A DNA stretch of 7,333 bases from Paracoccaceae bacterium (GTDB lineage Bacteria > Pseudomonadota > Alphaproteobacteria > Rhodobacterales > Rhodobacteraceae): positions 1-7,333 of the forward strand of contig JALQUQ010000130.1 in NCBI GenBank assembly GCA_023263735.1, given 5' to 3'. The translations under genes and the position numbers were made by a program. Positions 1 to 5,744 of this stretch are shown piece by piece (position 1 is the first letter of the stretch; every line of letters begins with the position of its first letter). Below the pieces are notes generated by a model, which did no database searches, was not told where the DNA came from, and saw only the letters and a program-made list of their open reading frames with translations.

Positions 1-663
1 GATGTTGCGGTGGTTGTGGCCTATGGCCTGATCCTTCCGCAGGCCGTGCTGGATGCGCCGCGTCTGGGCTGCCTGAACATTCACGCCAGCCTTTTGCCCC
101 GGTGGCGCGGGGCTGCGCCGATCCACCGCGCGATCATGGCGGGCGATGCTGAAACCGGCGTTTGCATCATGCAGATGGAGGCGGGGCTCGATACTGGCCC
201 GGTTCTTTTGCGCGACTCATTGGCGATTGGCGAAACCGAAACCACAGCCGAATTGCACGACCGCCTGTGCGCGATGGGCGCGCGGCTGATCGTTCAGGCG
301 CTGGAGGATCTGCCGCATCTGACGGCTGTCCCACAGCCGGACGAGGGCGTCACCTATGCCGCCAAGATCGACAAGGCCGAGGCGCGGGTGGATTTCACCC
401 AACCCGCCGAACAGGTCAGCCGCCTGATCCGCGGTCTGTCGCCGTTTCCCGGGGCCTGGGTCGATGTCGCGGGCGAACGTGTCAAACTGCTTGGTGCGCG
501 GCTGGCTGATGGGGCCGGTCACCCGGGGCAGGTGCTTTCGGGCTTTACCATCGCTTGCGGTACGGGTGCGGTTGAAATCACCACGGCCCAACGCGAAGGC
601 AAACGCCCCTTGCCGGTTGCGCAGGTGTTGCAGGGGCTGAAACTTCCGGCATTCCTGACCTAA
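1..663 (+). CDS. fmt: Methionyl-tRNA formyltransferase, 3' part (5' end outside window)
   Basis: Formylates the amino group of methionyl-tRNA(fMet) with 10-formyl-tetrahydrofolate, producing the initiator tRNA used in bacterial translation. The frame is open from base 1 and ends at TAA 661-663, leaving 220 residues. By comparison with E. coli Fmt, about 80 N-terminal residues are missing. The catalytic triad of the formyltransferase fold is visible: Asn26 and His28 in LNIHASLLP and Asp64 in GLDTG. The Asn-to-Asp spacing of 38 residues equals that of E. coli N106/D144. The signature [15 protein letters not shown] follows directly. The second half is the C-terminal tRNA-binding (OB-like) domain, with the conserved [14 protein letters not shown] and [15 protein letters not shown] stretches, and it ends at a normal position. 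An in-frame GTG at base 10 lies inside the conserved domain and is not the start. In many bacteria def lies just upstream, but that is outside the window. Confidence 0.97.
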   Translation, partial: DVAVVVAYGLILPQAVLDAPRLGCLNIHASLLPRWRGAAPIHRAIMAGDAETGVCIMQMEAGLDTGPVLLRDSLAIGETETTAELHDRLCAMGARLIVQALEDLPHLTAVPQPDEGVTYAAKIDKAEARVDFTQPAEQVSRLIRGLSPFPGAWVDVAGERVKLLGARLADGAGHPGQVLSGFTIACGTGAVEITTAQREGKRPLPVAQVLQGLKLPAFLT

Positions 664-670
664 GCGGCGG

Positions 671-699
671 TTGCTGGACGTTCTTGTCCTTCCCATATG
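671..699 (+). promoter_or_regulatory. Weak candidate sigma-70 promoter ahead of the GlsB-like gene
   Basis: TTGCTG at 671-676 and CATATG at 694-699 are separated by 17 bp. Each box matches only about three of six consensus positions. The predicted transcription start would be near 706, just before the hairpin at 707-720. The gene could equally be read through from fmt. Confidence 0.2.
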
Positions 700-706
700 T
701 GTTCAT

Positions 707-720
707 GACGCTACGGCGTC
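707..720 (+). other. Small hairpin with UACG tetraloop in the leader of the GlsB-like gene
   Basis: GACGC at 707-711 and GCGTC at 716-720 pair perfectly around the loop TACG. As RNA this gives a C(UACG)G cap, a member of the unusually stable UNCG tetraloop class. No T-run follows, so it does not look like an intrinsic terminator for fmt. It lies 26 bases ahead of the next start codon and might protect the 5' end of a short mRNA. A five-base-pair stem can also arise by chance. Confidence 0.35.
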
Positions 721-746
721 TGAAGGATGCAGAGAAGGGGGACGAC

Positions 747-983
747 ATGCCGATTTTCACTCTGATCATCATCGGGGCGGCGGCCGGATTTCTGGCAACG
801 CGACTGATGCGGCTCAACACGGACGTTCCCACCACCGTCGGCATTGGCGTTCTGGGCGCGCTGCTGGGTGGCATGGTCTTGCGATTTCTGGTGATGATCA
901 CGGGCTGGATGGCCGGGTTCGTTGGGGCCATCCTTGGCGCTATGCTGCTGATCTGGCTGTGGAAAACCTATATTTCGCGCTAG
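747..983 (+). CDS. GlsB/YeaQ/YmgE-family small membrane protein
   Basis: A 78-residue hydrophobic protein with three predicted membrane segments, at about residues 3-18, 29-48 and 51-72. The glycine-rich pattern IIIGAAAGFLA, then TVGIGVLGALLGG, then GFVGAILGAMLLIWLW is that of the GlsB/YeaQ/YmgE family (Pfam 'transglycosylase-associated protein'), whose members usually have about 80-90 residues. The biochemical function is not established. Relatives are often linked to stress or stationary phase, and the transglycosylase name is historical. The start chosen is ATG 747, because AAGGGG at 735-740 sits at ribosome-binding distance and the family pattern begins at once. An in-frame ATG at 684 would add 21 residues (SFPYVFMTLRRLKDAEKGDD) that do not fit the family. 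The stop TAG at 981-983 overlaps the stop codon of the convergent gene. Confidence 0.88.
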   Translation: MPIFTLIIIGAAAGFLATRLMRLNTDVPTTVGIGVLGALLGGMVLRFLVMITGWMAGFVGAILGAMLLIWLWKTYISR

Positions 984-1636
984 CGCTTGGGGGGGAAGTT
1001 GCGCGGTGGTCGCGGTTTGTAAACCGGCAGCTTCCAGCCAAGTGCCACGCTTCCCGCCCGTAAGACAAAGGTGACCAAGGCACAGGCGACCAGCCCCCAA
1101 CTGGTGCCAAGCCCAAGATTTGGAACGACAATTCCAGCAATTGATCCGGAAAATGCGCAGGAGACGTAAAGTTCCCCCTGTCGCAGTACCATGGGCACTT
1201 CGTTGCAGACCACATCCCGCATCAGCCCTCCCATGCAGCCGGTGATCATGCCCATCACGACAACCACAGGCCAATCCACGCCCGCGGCCCCCGCCGCGGC
1301 CACGCCCGCCGGAACGGCCACGGCCAGCGCAAGCGCATCCAGCCACTGGATCGCGCGAAACCGGTCTTCCAACAGATGCGCGGTGAAAAACACCAAGATC
1401 GCCGCGACAGCCGCAATCGCCAACGCGAGGGAGTTGGTCATCCAAAAGATTTGCCGGTCCAGCAACAGATCGCGCAGCGTACCGCCCCCTGTGGCGGTCA
1501 GGCAGGCGATAAAGATGAACCCTACGACATCCAGTTGGGCCCGGCTGGCCACCAAGGCGCCGGTCAATGCAAAAACCGCGACCGAGGCATAATCAAGCGC
1601 GGGGAGGATTGCGCGCAGGGCCTCAAGTGCCATCAT
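980..1636 (-). CDS. TRIC / UPF0126 family membrane protein (YadS/YicG-like)
   Basis: A 218-residue integral membrane protein built of two related halves, each of about three membrane segments and each carrying a glycine-rich motif: [14 protein letters not shown] in the first half and [15 protein letters not shown] in the second. This duplicated G-G-x-x-R-D pattern is the signature of UPF0126, now grouped with the trimeric intracellular cation (TRIC) channels. Prokaryotic relatives form trimeric potassium-permeable pores, so an inner-membrane cation channel is a reasonable inference; transport here is untested. The start is ATG at 1636-1634 or the next codon, ATG at 1633-1631. The first overlaps the rnhA stop as ATGA, which suggests translational coupling. 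I see no strong ribosome-binding sequence. A longer in-frame reading up to 1744 lies entirely inside rnhA, has arginine-rich low-quality sequence and is rejected. The basic tail [12 protein letters not shown] is probably cytoplasmic. Confidence 0.92.
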   Translation of the reverse strand: MMALEALRAILPALDYASVAVFALTGALVASRAQLDVVGFIFIACLTATGGGTLRDLLLDRQIFWMTNSLALAIAAVAAILVFFTAHLLEDRFRAIQWLDALALAVAVPAGVAAAGAAGVDWPVVVVMGMITGCMGGLMRDVVCNEVPMVLRQGELYVSCAFSGSIAGIVVPNLGLGTSWGLVACALVTFVLRAGSVALGWKLPVYKPRPPRNFPPKR

Positions 1637-2106
1637 GGTTTTGACTCGGCTTTCTGGGGCTTGAACGGGGCCATTCCCGCGCGAGCCAAGGCATCGGCGC
1701 GCTCGTTCTCTTCGTGCCCGGCATGGCCCTTGATCCACCGCCATTCGACCTGATGCCGGGCCTGTGCTTGGTCAAGCCTTTGCCACAGTTCGACATTCTT
1801 GACGGGCTTTTTGTCGGCCGTTTTCCACCCATTGCGTTTCCAGCCGAAAATCCAGCCCGTGACGCCGTTTTTCACATAGGCGCTATCGGTGACGACGATG
1901 ATGGAACTGGGCCGGGTCAGGGATTCCAGCGCCGAAATTGCGGCCATCAACTCCATCCGGTTGTTGGTGGTGTCGGGTTCTCCGCCGGAAAGTTCGCGCT
2001 CTTTCAAAACTTTGTCGCCATCCCGCGCGATCAACAGGGCGCCCCATCCCCCGGGCCCGGGGTTTCCGGAACAGGCTCCGTCGGTATAGGCGTAAAGCTC
2101 GGGCAT
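1633..2106 (-). CDS. rnhA: Ribonuclease HI
   Basis: Degrades the RNA strand of RNA-DNA hybrids: Okazaki primers, R-loops and misincorporated stretches, in the cytoplasm with Mg2+ or Mn2+. The protein has 157 residues (E. coli 155) and is complete. The four metal-binding carboxylates are present: Asp9 in [16 protein letters not shown], Glu52 in NNRMELMAA, Asp74 in TDSAYV and Asp138 in ERADALA. His128 in KGHAGH corresponds to the proton-shuttling His124 of E. coli. The basic, Trp-rich substrate-binding handle is seen at about residues 85-104 ([20 protein letters not shown]). The start ATG 2106-2104 is supported by a strong AAAGGAGA at 2119-2112. The last four bases overlap the TRIC gene. The catalytic set is intact, so this should be active. 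Confidence 0.98.
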   Translation of the reverse strand: MPELYAYTDGACSGNPGPGGWGALLIARDGDKVLKERELSGGEPDTTNNRMELMAAISALESLTRPSSIIVVTDSAYVKNGVTGWIFGWKRNGWKTADKKPVKNVELWQRLDQAQARHQVEWRWIKGHAGHEENERADALARAGMAPFKPQKAESKP

Positions 2107-2127
2107 CGGGGTCTCCTTTGGATGGGT

Positions 2128-2156
2128 CGGTTAGAAAGCCCGCACGCCAAGGTCAA
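2128..2156 (-). promoter_or_regulatory. Candidate promoter of the rnhA-TRIC pair
   Basis: Read on the minus strand, TTGACC (2156-2151, five of six consensus bases) is followed after exactly 17 bp by TAACCG (2133-2128), a poor -10 box. It lies in the 78-bp gap between the DUF3429 gene and rnhA. A single transcript from ispH through the TRIC gene is the alternative. Confidence 0.28.
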
Positions 2157-2184
2157 CCCCAAGCTGCCCGAGATCGCGGTCAGT

Positions 2185-2640
2185 TCAAAGAACGATCAAC
2201 ACGGAAAGGCAAATCAGGACAACGACCGTCAGCCCTGCACGAAGGCCCAGCCACCAATCCGGCGCGGCGCCCTTTTTCCAGAAATGCCAATCCAACAGCA
2301 GCAGCCCCGCAAAGCCCGCCGCCAGATTGATGGCCGATGCGCCCGCATCCTGACCATTGACCATGAAAAAGGCCCAGAGCGCGGGGATCACCGAAAAGAC
2401 GTAATCCATCGGCGACGACCCTTCGGTCGCGCGGCTGGCAAAGCCCCATAACACCCCGGACATAAAGGCCAAAATGATCGTGCCATAGGTCAGGGAGACA
2501 TAGGCCCCGACATACATTGGCGTGACAAATCCCATCGCCCAACCCGACAGGGTTGGGGAAAGGGCGGTCAAGGCGCCCCAGACAAAGGGCAAGAGCCCGG
2601 CAAGACCCAGATACAGGGCGGGCTTTGGAATAGGCTCCAA
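2185..2640 (-). CDS. DUF3429 family membrane protein, probable TTG start
   Basis: A hydrophobic protein of 151 residues with about five membrane segments, near residues 8-26, 41-67, 77-95, 102-119 and 130-151. The pattern PALYLGLAGLLPFVWGA near the N-terminus, then YGTIILAFMSGVLWGFA, matches DUF3429, a family that also includes mitochondrial TMEM69. No function is established. The start is the point of interest. GTG at 2649-2647 is the outermost in-frame start, but the strong ribosome-binding sequence AAAGGAG (2655-2649) overlaps that GTG and cannot serve it. TTG at 2640-2638 lies eight bases beyond the AAAGGAG and is the better start; it removes only M-T-I. The stop is in the 78-bp gap before rnhA. 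The gene follows ispH on the same strand after about 86 bp. The family call is from memory of its motifs. Confidence 0.85.
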   Translation of the reverse strand: MEPIPKPALYLGLAGLLPFVWGALTALSPTLSGWAMGFVTPMYVGAYVSLTYGTIILAFMSGVLWGFASRATEGSSPMDYVFSVIPALWAFFMVNGQDAGASAINLAAGFAGLLLLDWHFWKKGAAPDWWLGLRAGLTVVVLICLSVLIVL

Positions 2641-2648
2641 AATAGTCA

Positions 2649-2655
2649 CTCCTTT
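2649..2655 (-). promoter_or_regulatory. Ribosome-binding site that decides the DUF3429 start
   Basis: AAAGGAG on the minus strand, a near-perfect anti-16S match. Its last base is the first base of the upstream GTG, and it lies eight bases before TTG 2640. The spacing supports initiation at TTG and argues against GTG. Confidence 0.65.
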
Positions 2656-2726
2656 AGAATGCCATGACTGGGAAAAGGGGGCAGGGGCGGTCGAGATGGC
2701 ACCGCGCCAACCGATATGACACGGGG

Positions 2727-3680
2727 TCAGGCGGTTTCGCGCAGGATGCGGGGCACCTTGAACTCGACATTTTCCACGGCGGTTTCTACTCGTTCCAAGC
2801 TCACCTCAAACCGTGCGGCAAAGGCGTCCAACACCTCGTTCACCAAAACCTCGGGGGCCGAAGCGCCCGCCGTGATGCCAACGGCCTGCACGCCCTCCAA
2901 CGCACGCCAATCGATGTCGGTGGCGCGTTGGATCAATTGGGCATAACCGCATCCGGCGGCCCGGCCCACTTCGACCAGACGTTTGGAATTTGACGAATTC
3001 GGCGCGCCGATCACCAAAAGGGCGTCGATCCGGGGGGCCATCGCCTTGACCGCAGCCTGCCGGTTGGTGGTCGCATAGCAAATGTCGTCATGCGCCGGTG
3101 CCTGAATGGCGGGAAACCGCGCCGTCAGGGCAGCCGCGATATCGGCCGTGTCATCAACCGACAACGTGGTTTGGGTGATAAAGGCAAGCTTTGCCGGATC
3201 GCGCACTGTCAACTTGGCCACATCTGCAACGGTTTCCACCAGCAAAACCTCGCCTTTGGGCAATTGCCCCATGGTGCCGATGGTTTCGGGGTGGCCGTCA
3301 TGTCCGATCATGATGATCTGAAGACCGTTTTCATAATGTCGGCTTGCCTCGTTATGCACCTTGGTGACCAAGGGGCAGGTGGCATCGACAGCGATCATCT
3401 TGCGCTGTTCGGCGGCGGCGGGCACTGCCTTGGGCACGCCATGGGCCGAAAAGACCACGGGCCGATCATCGGGGCATTCGTCCAGTTCTTCAACGAAAAC
3501 GGCGCCTTGGGCCTTTAGACTGTCGACCACGAATTTGTTGTGGACAATTTCGTGACGCACATAGACCGGTGCCCCCCATTTGACCAAAGCCATTTCCACG
3601 ATCTTGATCGCGCGGTCGACTCCGGCGCAGAACCCACGGGGGGCTGCAAGCAAAATGTTGACCTTGGGGTGCGCGTTCAT
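2727..3680 (-). CDS. ispH: 4-hydroxy-3-methylbut-2-enyl diphosphate reductase
   Basis: Last enzyme of the MEP (non-mevalonate) pathway: reduces HMBPP to isopentenyl and dimethylallyl diphosphate using a [4Fe-4S] cluster in the cytoplasm. The product has 317 residues (E. coli 316). The three cluster cysteines are Cys18 ([10 protein letters not shown]), Cys102 (DATCPLV) and Cys201 ([11 protein letters not shown]). Substrate-binding His47, His80 and His130 and catalytic Glu132 (HDGHPETIG) are present, as are the diphosphate-binding SSNS (229-232) and Ser274 (TAGASAPE). The start is ATG 3680-3678, preceded by GGAG at 3691-3688. The frame stays open to 3914, but that extension covers the upstream spacer and the 3' end of the YqaA-like gene and is not family sequence. 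The gene ends with TGA at 2729-2727. All key residues are intact, so isoprenoid synthesis by the MEP route is expected. Confidence 0.98.
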   Translation of the reverse strand: MNAHPKVNILLAAPRGFCAGVDRAIKIVEMALVKWGAPVYVRHEIVHNKFVVDSLKAQGAVFVEELDECPDDRPVVFSAHGVPKAVPAAAEQRKMIAVDATCPLVTKVHNEASRHYENGLQIIMIGHDGHPETIGTMGQLPKGEVLLVETVADVAKLTVRDPAKLAFITQTTLSVDDTADIAAALTARFPAIQAPAHDDICYATTNRQAAVKAMAPRIDALLVIGAPNSSNSKRLVEVGRAAGCGYAQLIQRATDIDWRALEGVQAVGITAGASAPEVLVNEVLDAFAARFEVSLERVETAVENVEFKVPRILRETA

Positions 3681-3723
3681 GGCAAATCTCCGGCTGATCC
3701 GACGCGAGCTATACGATTTTATC

Positions 3724-3741
3724 GGTTCTGGCAAAAGAACC
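3724..3741 (-). other. Perfect inverted repeat in the ispH leader
   Basis: GGTTCT and AGAACC pair perfectly around a six-base loop in the 100-bp gap between the YqaA-like gene and ispH. On the minus strand the arm is preceded by a run of G and followed by GATAAAAT, not by a clean T-run, so it is a poor terminator. It could be an operator or a leader hairpin. Promoter-like TTGCCA at 3735-3730 overlaps its loop and right arm, with TATAGC (3714-3709) 15 bp further on, a short spacing. Confidence 0.3.
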
Positions 3742-3780
3742 CCCCGACACGATTTCCGGTAACCCTGTGACCATGGCGGG

Positions 3781-4263
3781 TCATCCTGCCAGCGAAAAAA
3801 GATCCAGCGCCTGATCGGTGGCAAGCGCCACCACAATATAGCGCCCGGTTTTCGCGATGGCGACCACGGGCAGAAATTTCCACAGGGACAACCGCAGCGC
3901 CCCCGACACCGCAACCAGAAGATCGCCGCCTGGGGCCCAGCTTAAAAGGAGGCAGATCGGACCCCACCGACCGAACACCCGCTCGGCCTTGGTCAGGGTT
4001 TCGGGTTTGATGTGCAGCCAGCGTTCGGCAAAGCGGCCCGACACCCCGCGTCCCGCGTAATAAGTGACGACAGACCCCAGCGTGTTGGCCAAACTTGCCA
4101 CCACGATCAACTGCCAGATCGGTGTTTGCCCGGCCGTTTGCAGGCCAATGAAAACCACCTCGGATTGAAAGGGAATGGGGGTTGCTGCAAGAAAGGCTGC
4201 GATGAAAAGCGCGCTTAGGGAAAGTTCGGTCAAGCGGTCATCATCCACGACACATAGGGGCAT
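3781..4263 (-). CDS. YqaA-family (DedA/VTT-like) membrane protein
   Basis: A 160-residue membrane protein that resembles E. coli YqaA along its whole length. Matching features are [12 protein letters not shown] near the N-terminus, [39 protein letters not shown] and [12 protein letters not shown]. YqaA is a short relative of the DedA/VTT (SNARE-associated) superfamily, some members of which move lipid carriers such as undecaprenyl phosphate across the membrane. The exact role of YqaA is not known. About four membrane segments or re-entrant helices are visible. The start is uncertain: ATG 4263 gives the leader [10 protein letters not shown], while TTG at 4233-4231 would begin [10 protein letters not shown], closer in length to E. 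coli YqaA. Neither has a good ribosome-binding sequence. It lies downstream of the terminator that follows the NYN gene, and 100 bp ahead of ispH. Confidence 0.88.
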   Translation of the reverse strand: MPLCVVDDDRLTELSLSALFIAAFLAATPIPFQSEVVFIGLQTAGQTPIWQLIVVASLANTLGSVVTYYAGRGVSGRFAERWLHIKPETLTKAERVFGRWGPICLLLSWAPGGDLLVAVSGALRLSLWKFLPVVAIAKTGRYIVVALATDQALDLFSLAG

Positions 4264-4282
4264 TCCCGAAACCGGGCGTCAC

Positions 4283-4333
4283 CCTGAAAAACAGCAGGAT
4301 CATGGGCCAGCAGGCAAACCCGCTGGCCCATGA
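4283..4333 (-). terminator. Intrinsic terminator of the NYN gene
   Basis: A 12-bp perfect stem (4300-4311 pairing with 4322-4333, arms of the type TCATGGGCCAGC) with a ten-base loop begins six bases after the NYN stop codon. Read on the minus strand it is followed, about eight bases past the stem, by GTTTTTC (five T at 4291-4287). The stem is strong and GC-rich. The T-run is short and somewhat distant, so termination may be partial. It separates the NYN gene from the YqaA-like gene. Confidence 0.65.
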
Positions 4334-4339
4334 GAGACG

Positions 4340-4915
4340 TTACGACGCGGTGACCGCCACTTGGGCCATGTCATCGGGCCGGGTTTCGCGCGGCGGGCGA
4401 CCGATCACATCGCGCAATTCATCCAGTTCGATGAAGTTGTCGGCCTGACGGCGCAGTTCGTCGGCAATCATCGGCGGCTGGCTGCGGATGGTCGACACCA
4501 CCGAAACGCGCACGCCTTGACGTTGCAGGCTTTCGACCAGCGGGCGGAAATCGCCGTCACCGGAAAACAGAACGATGTGATCCACGCGCGGCGCAAGTTC
4601 CATGGCATCGACGGTCAATTCGATATCCATGTTCCCCTTGACCTTACGACGCCCTTGGCTGTCGGTGTATTCCTTGGCCGGTTTGGTCACCATGGTGAAG
4701 CCGTTGTAATGCAGCCAATCGACCAGCGGGCGGATCGGCGAATACTCGTCATTTTCAAGCAAAGCAGTGTAATAGAACGCACGAAGAAGCTTTCCACGAC
4801 GCATGAATTCTTGTCGGAGAAGCTTGTAGTCAATATCGAACCCCAGCGATTTTGCCGCTGCGTAAAGGTTCGAGCCGTCGATAAATAGCGCAAGACGCTC
4901 GTCTTTGTAAAACAT
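4340..4915 (-). CDS. NYN domain protein, LabA/DUF88 family (predicted RNase)
   Basis: A 191-residue soluble protein with a single NYN (PIN-like) nuclease domain at about residues 8-165. The acidic metal-binding residues typical of the fold are present: Asp13 in LFIDGSNLY, Asp97 in KGNMDIELTVDAM, and Asp120/Asp122 in LFSGDGDFRPLV. The family includes cyanobacterial LabA and many uncharacterised bacterial proteins. An RNA-cleaving role is inferred from the fold and the intact acidic site; no substrate is known. The tail after about residue 170 is polar and probably disordered. The start ATG 4915 has AGGGGA about seven bases upstream. The gene is transcribed away from folK and closed by a hairpin terminator, so it appears monocistronic. 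The first 60 or so codons use more A/T-rich synonyms (CTA, CTT, GCA, CGA, GGA, ACT) than the rest of the gene. Confidence 0.92.
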   Translation of the reverse strand: MFYKDERLALFIDGSNLYAAAKSLGFDIDYKLLRQEFMRRGKLLRAFYYTALLENDEYSPIRPLVDWLHYNGFTMVTKPAKEYTDSQGRRKVKGNMDIELTVDAMELAPRVDHIVLFSGDGDFRPLVESLQRQGVRVSVVSTIRSQPPMIADELRRQADNFIELDELRDVIGRPPRETRPDDMAQVAVTAS

Positions 4916-4970
4916 TCAAAAGTTCCCCTAAGCCTGTAACTGCGAATGCTGTGGTGAGTGGTGAAATGGA

Positions 4971-4998
4971 TTGAGCAACGCGCAGATTACGCTAAACG
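4971..4998 (+). promoter_or_regulatory. Candidate promoter in the NYN-folK divergent region
   Basis: The 125-bp region 4916-5040 must hold promoters for both directions. For folK, TTGAGC (4971-4976) and TAAACG (4993-4998) are 16 bp apart and match four and three consensus bases. A separate TATACT at 5034-5039 is a better -10 box but has no -35 partner at 17 bp. For the NYN gene, TTGGCA on the minus strand (5018-5013) is the best -35 candidate, with only weak -10 partners. None is decisive. Confidence 0.25.
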
Positions 4999-5040
4999 GA
5001 TAGCAGCAGCGGTGCCAAATATTCAAGATAACCTATACTC

Positions 5041-5631
5041 ATGATATCACGGAACATGGGCGCGTCTCATCAAGTTTTGATTGCAATCGGGGGAAACCAG
5101 CCTTTTGGCGGTAAACCGCCAGAGTTTTTGGTTCAGACGGCGGTTTCGCGCCTGCGGGAGGCGGGCTTTGTCGTCGAGGCGGTCAGCAAGACCTATCGCA
5201 CCCCCTGCTTTCCCAAAGGGGCGGGTCCCGACTATGTGAACGGGGCGGTGCGATTGACGGTTGCGGCGGAGGTTTCTGCGCAGGATGTCCTATCGGTCTT
5301 GCACCAGATCGAGGCGGACAACGGCCGGGAACGGATCAAACGCTGGGGCGCACGGACGCTGGATCTGGATCTGGTGGCCTATGACGATCTGATCTTGCCC
5401 GATGCGGCGACTTTTCACCATTGGCTTGATCTGCCGATGGAGGAACAGCTGCGCATCGCGCCGGAGGAGTTGATCCTGCCCCATCCCCGCATACAGGATC
5501 GGGCCTTTGTTCTGGTGCCGCTGGCCGATGTCGCGCCCGATTGGCACCACCCTGTGCTGGGCCAAACGGTCCGGTCTCTGCTGGCCGCACTTTCGGACCA
5601 AGATCGCGCAGAAGTGCGCGAATTGACTTAG
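5041..5631 (+). CDS. folK: 2-amino-4-hydroxy-6-hydroxymethyldihydropteridine diphosphokinase (HPPK)
   Basis: Transfers diphosphate from ATP to 6-hydroxymethyl-7,8-dihydropterin, the step before dihydropteroate synthase in folate synthesis. The product has 196 residues, longer than E. coli HPPK (159). The Mg2+ ligands Asp108 and Asp110 lie in the signature [11 protein letters not shown], with Arg105 before them. Asn67 in PDYVNGAV and Glu91 match pterin- and Mg-site positions. The first loop reads IAIGGNQP where many homologues have LGSN. Part of the extra length is an insert at about residues 121-138, between the catalytic motif and the conserved [17 protein letters not shown] block; I recall similar inserts in Rhodobacteraceae homologues. 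The start is ATG 5041 or ATG 5056. Neither has a strong ribosome-binding site, though CACGGAAC before 5056 is slightly better. The last ten codons lie in the first copy of a tandem repeat. Confidence 0.95.
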   Translation: MISRNMGASHQVLIAIGGNQPFGGKPPEFLVQTAVSRLREAGFVVEAVSKTYRTPCFPKGAGPDYVNGAVRLTVAAEVSAQDVLSVLHQIEADNGRERIKRWGARTLDLDLVAYDDLILPDAATFHHWLDLPMEEQLRIAPEELILPHPRIQDRAFVLVPLADVAPDWHHPVLGQTVRSLLAALSDQDRAEVRELT

Positions 5632-5676
5632 CTTGGGCCAGATCGCGCAGAAGTGCGCGAATTTACTTAGCTTGGG
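5601..5676 (+). repeat. Two-copy tandem repeat (37-bp unit, 39-bp period) over the folK 3' end
   Basis: Copies at 5601-5637 and 5640-5676 differ at one base in 37 (G at 5625, T at 5664). Copy 1 contains the last folK codons and the TAG stop; copy 2 is downstream of the gene. The period is a multiple of three, so copy 2 repeats the same codons (DRAEVRE, then FT instead of LT) after the stop, as expected of a recent tandem duplication. Each copy contains an 18-base dyad, TCGCGCA-GAAG-TGCGCGA (5604-5621 and 5643-5660), which would form a seven-base-pair hairpin with a GAAG loop. No T-run follows directly. Copy 2 ends one base before the candidate rpoZ -35 box. Confidence 0.93.
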
Positions 5677-5677
5677 G

Positions 5678-5706
5678 TTGTCAAGACTTTTCATCGCGCG
5701 TAAAGA
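5678..5706 (+). promoter_or_regulatory. Candidate sigma-70 promoter of rpoZ-rsh
   Basis: TTGTCA (5678-5683, five of six consensus bases) and TAAAGA (5701-5706, three of six) are separated by exactly 17 bp, giving a predicted start near 5713 and a leader of about 32 bases before rpoZ ATG 5745. This is the best promoter-like pair in the window. It begins directly after the second tandem repeat copy. Confidence 0.5.
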
Positions 5707-5744
5707 GGCGGTTCCCAAACCCCGCAGACTATTTGGAGTCGCTC

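Noticed and set aside
711..1445. 244-residue minus-strand frame opposite the GlsB-like gene and in another frame of the TRIC gene
   Set aside because: Gly/Arg/Cys-rich composition without any domain, overlapping two genes with clear family motifs.
1637..1744. Longer TRIC-family reading starting inside rnhA
   Set aside because: It is arginine-rich frame-shifted rnhA sequence. The family pattern begins after the ATGATG at 1636-1631.
1714..2451. 245-residue plus-strand frame opposite rnhA and the DUF3429 gene
   Set aside because: Shadow of rnhA and the DUF3429 gene. It is proline- and glycine-rich with no ribosome-binding site or motifs.
3681..3914. N-terminal extension of ispH by 78 residues
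   Set aside because: The added part crosses the leader hairpin and the 3' end of the YqaA-like gene. IspH begins at ATG 3680 with a ribosome-binding site and normal family length.
780..4263. The four small membrane-protein genes as parts of one undescribed system
   Set aside because: GlsB-like, TRIC, DUF3429 and YqaA-like genes belong to separate known families, are interrupted by rnhA and ispH, and are not in one coupled operon.
4361..4888. 175-residue plus-strand frame opposite the NYN gene
   Set aside because: Mirror of a conserved NYN coding region, with His/Gln/Arg-rich sequence lacking any family signature.
5604..5660. The two folK-rpoZ dyads as intrinsic terminators of folK
   Set aside because: Neither stem is followed by a T-run, and the first lies inside the folK coding sequence.
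5601..5676. CRISPR-like or mobile-element repeat
   Set aside because: There are only two copies, with two bases between them and no spacers, and the unit is plainly folK coding sequence.
5541..5744. N-terminal extension of rpoZ through the folK 3' end and the tandem repeat
   Set aside because: The residues are low-complexity Arg/Ser/Ala sequence repeated by the duplication. Omega begins with MARVTV at 5745 behind a GGAG.
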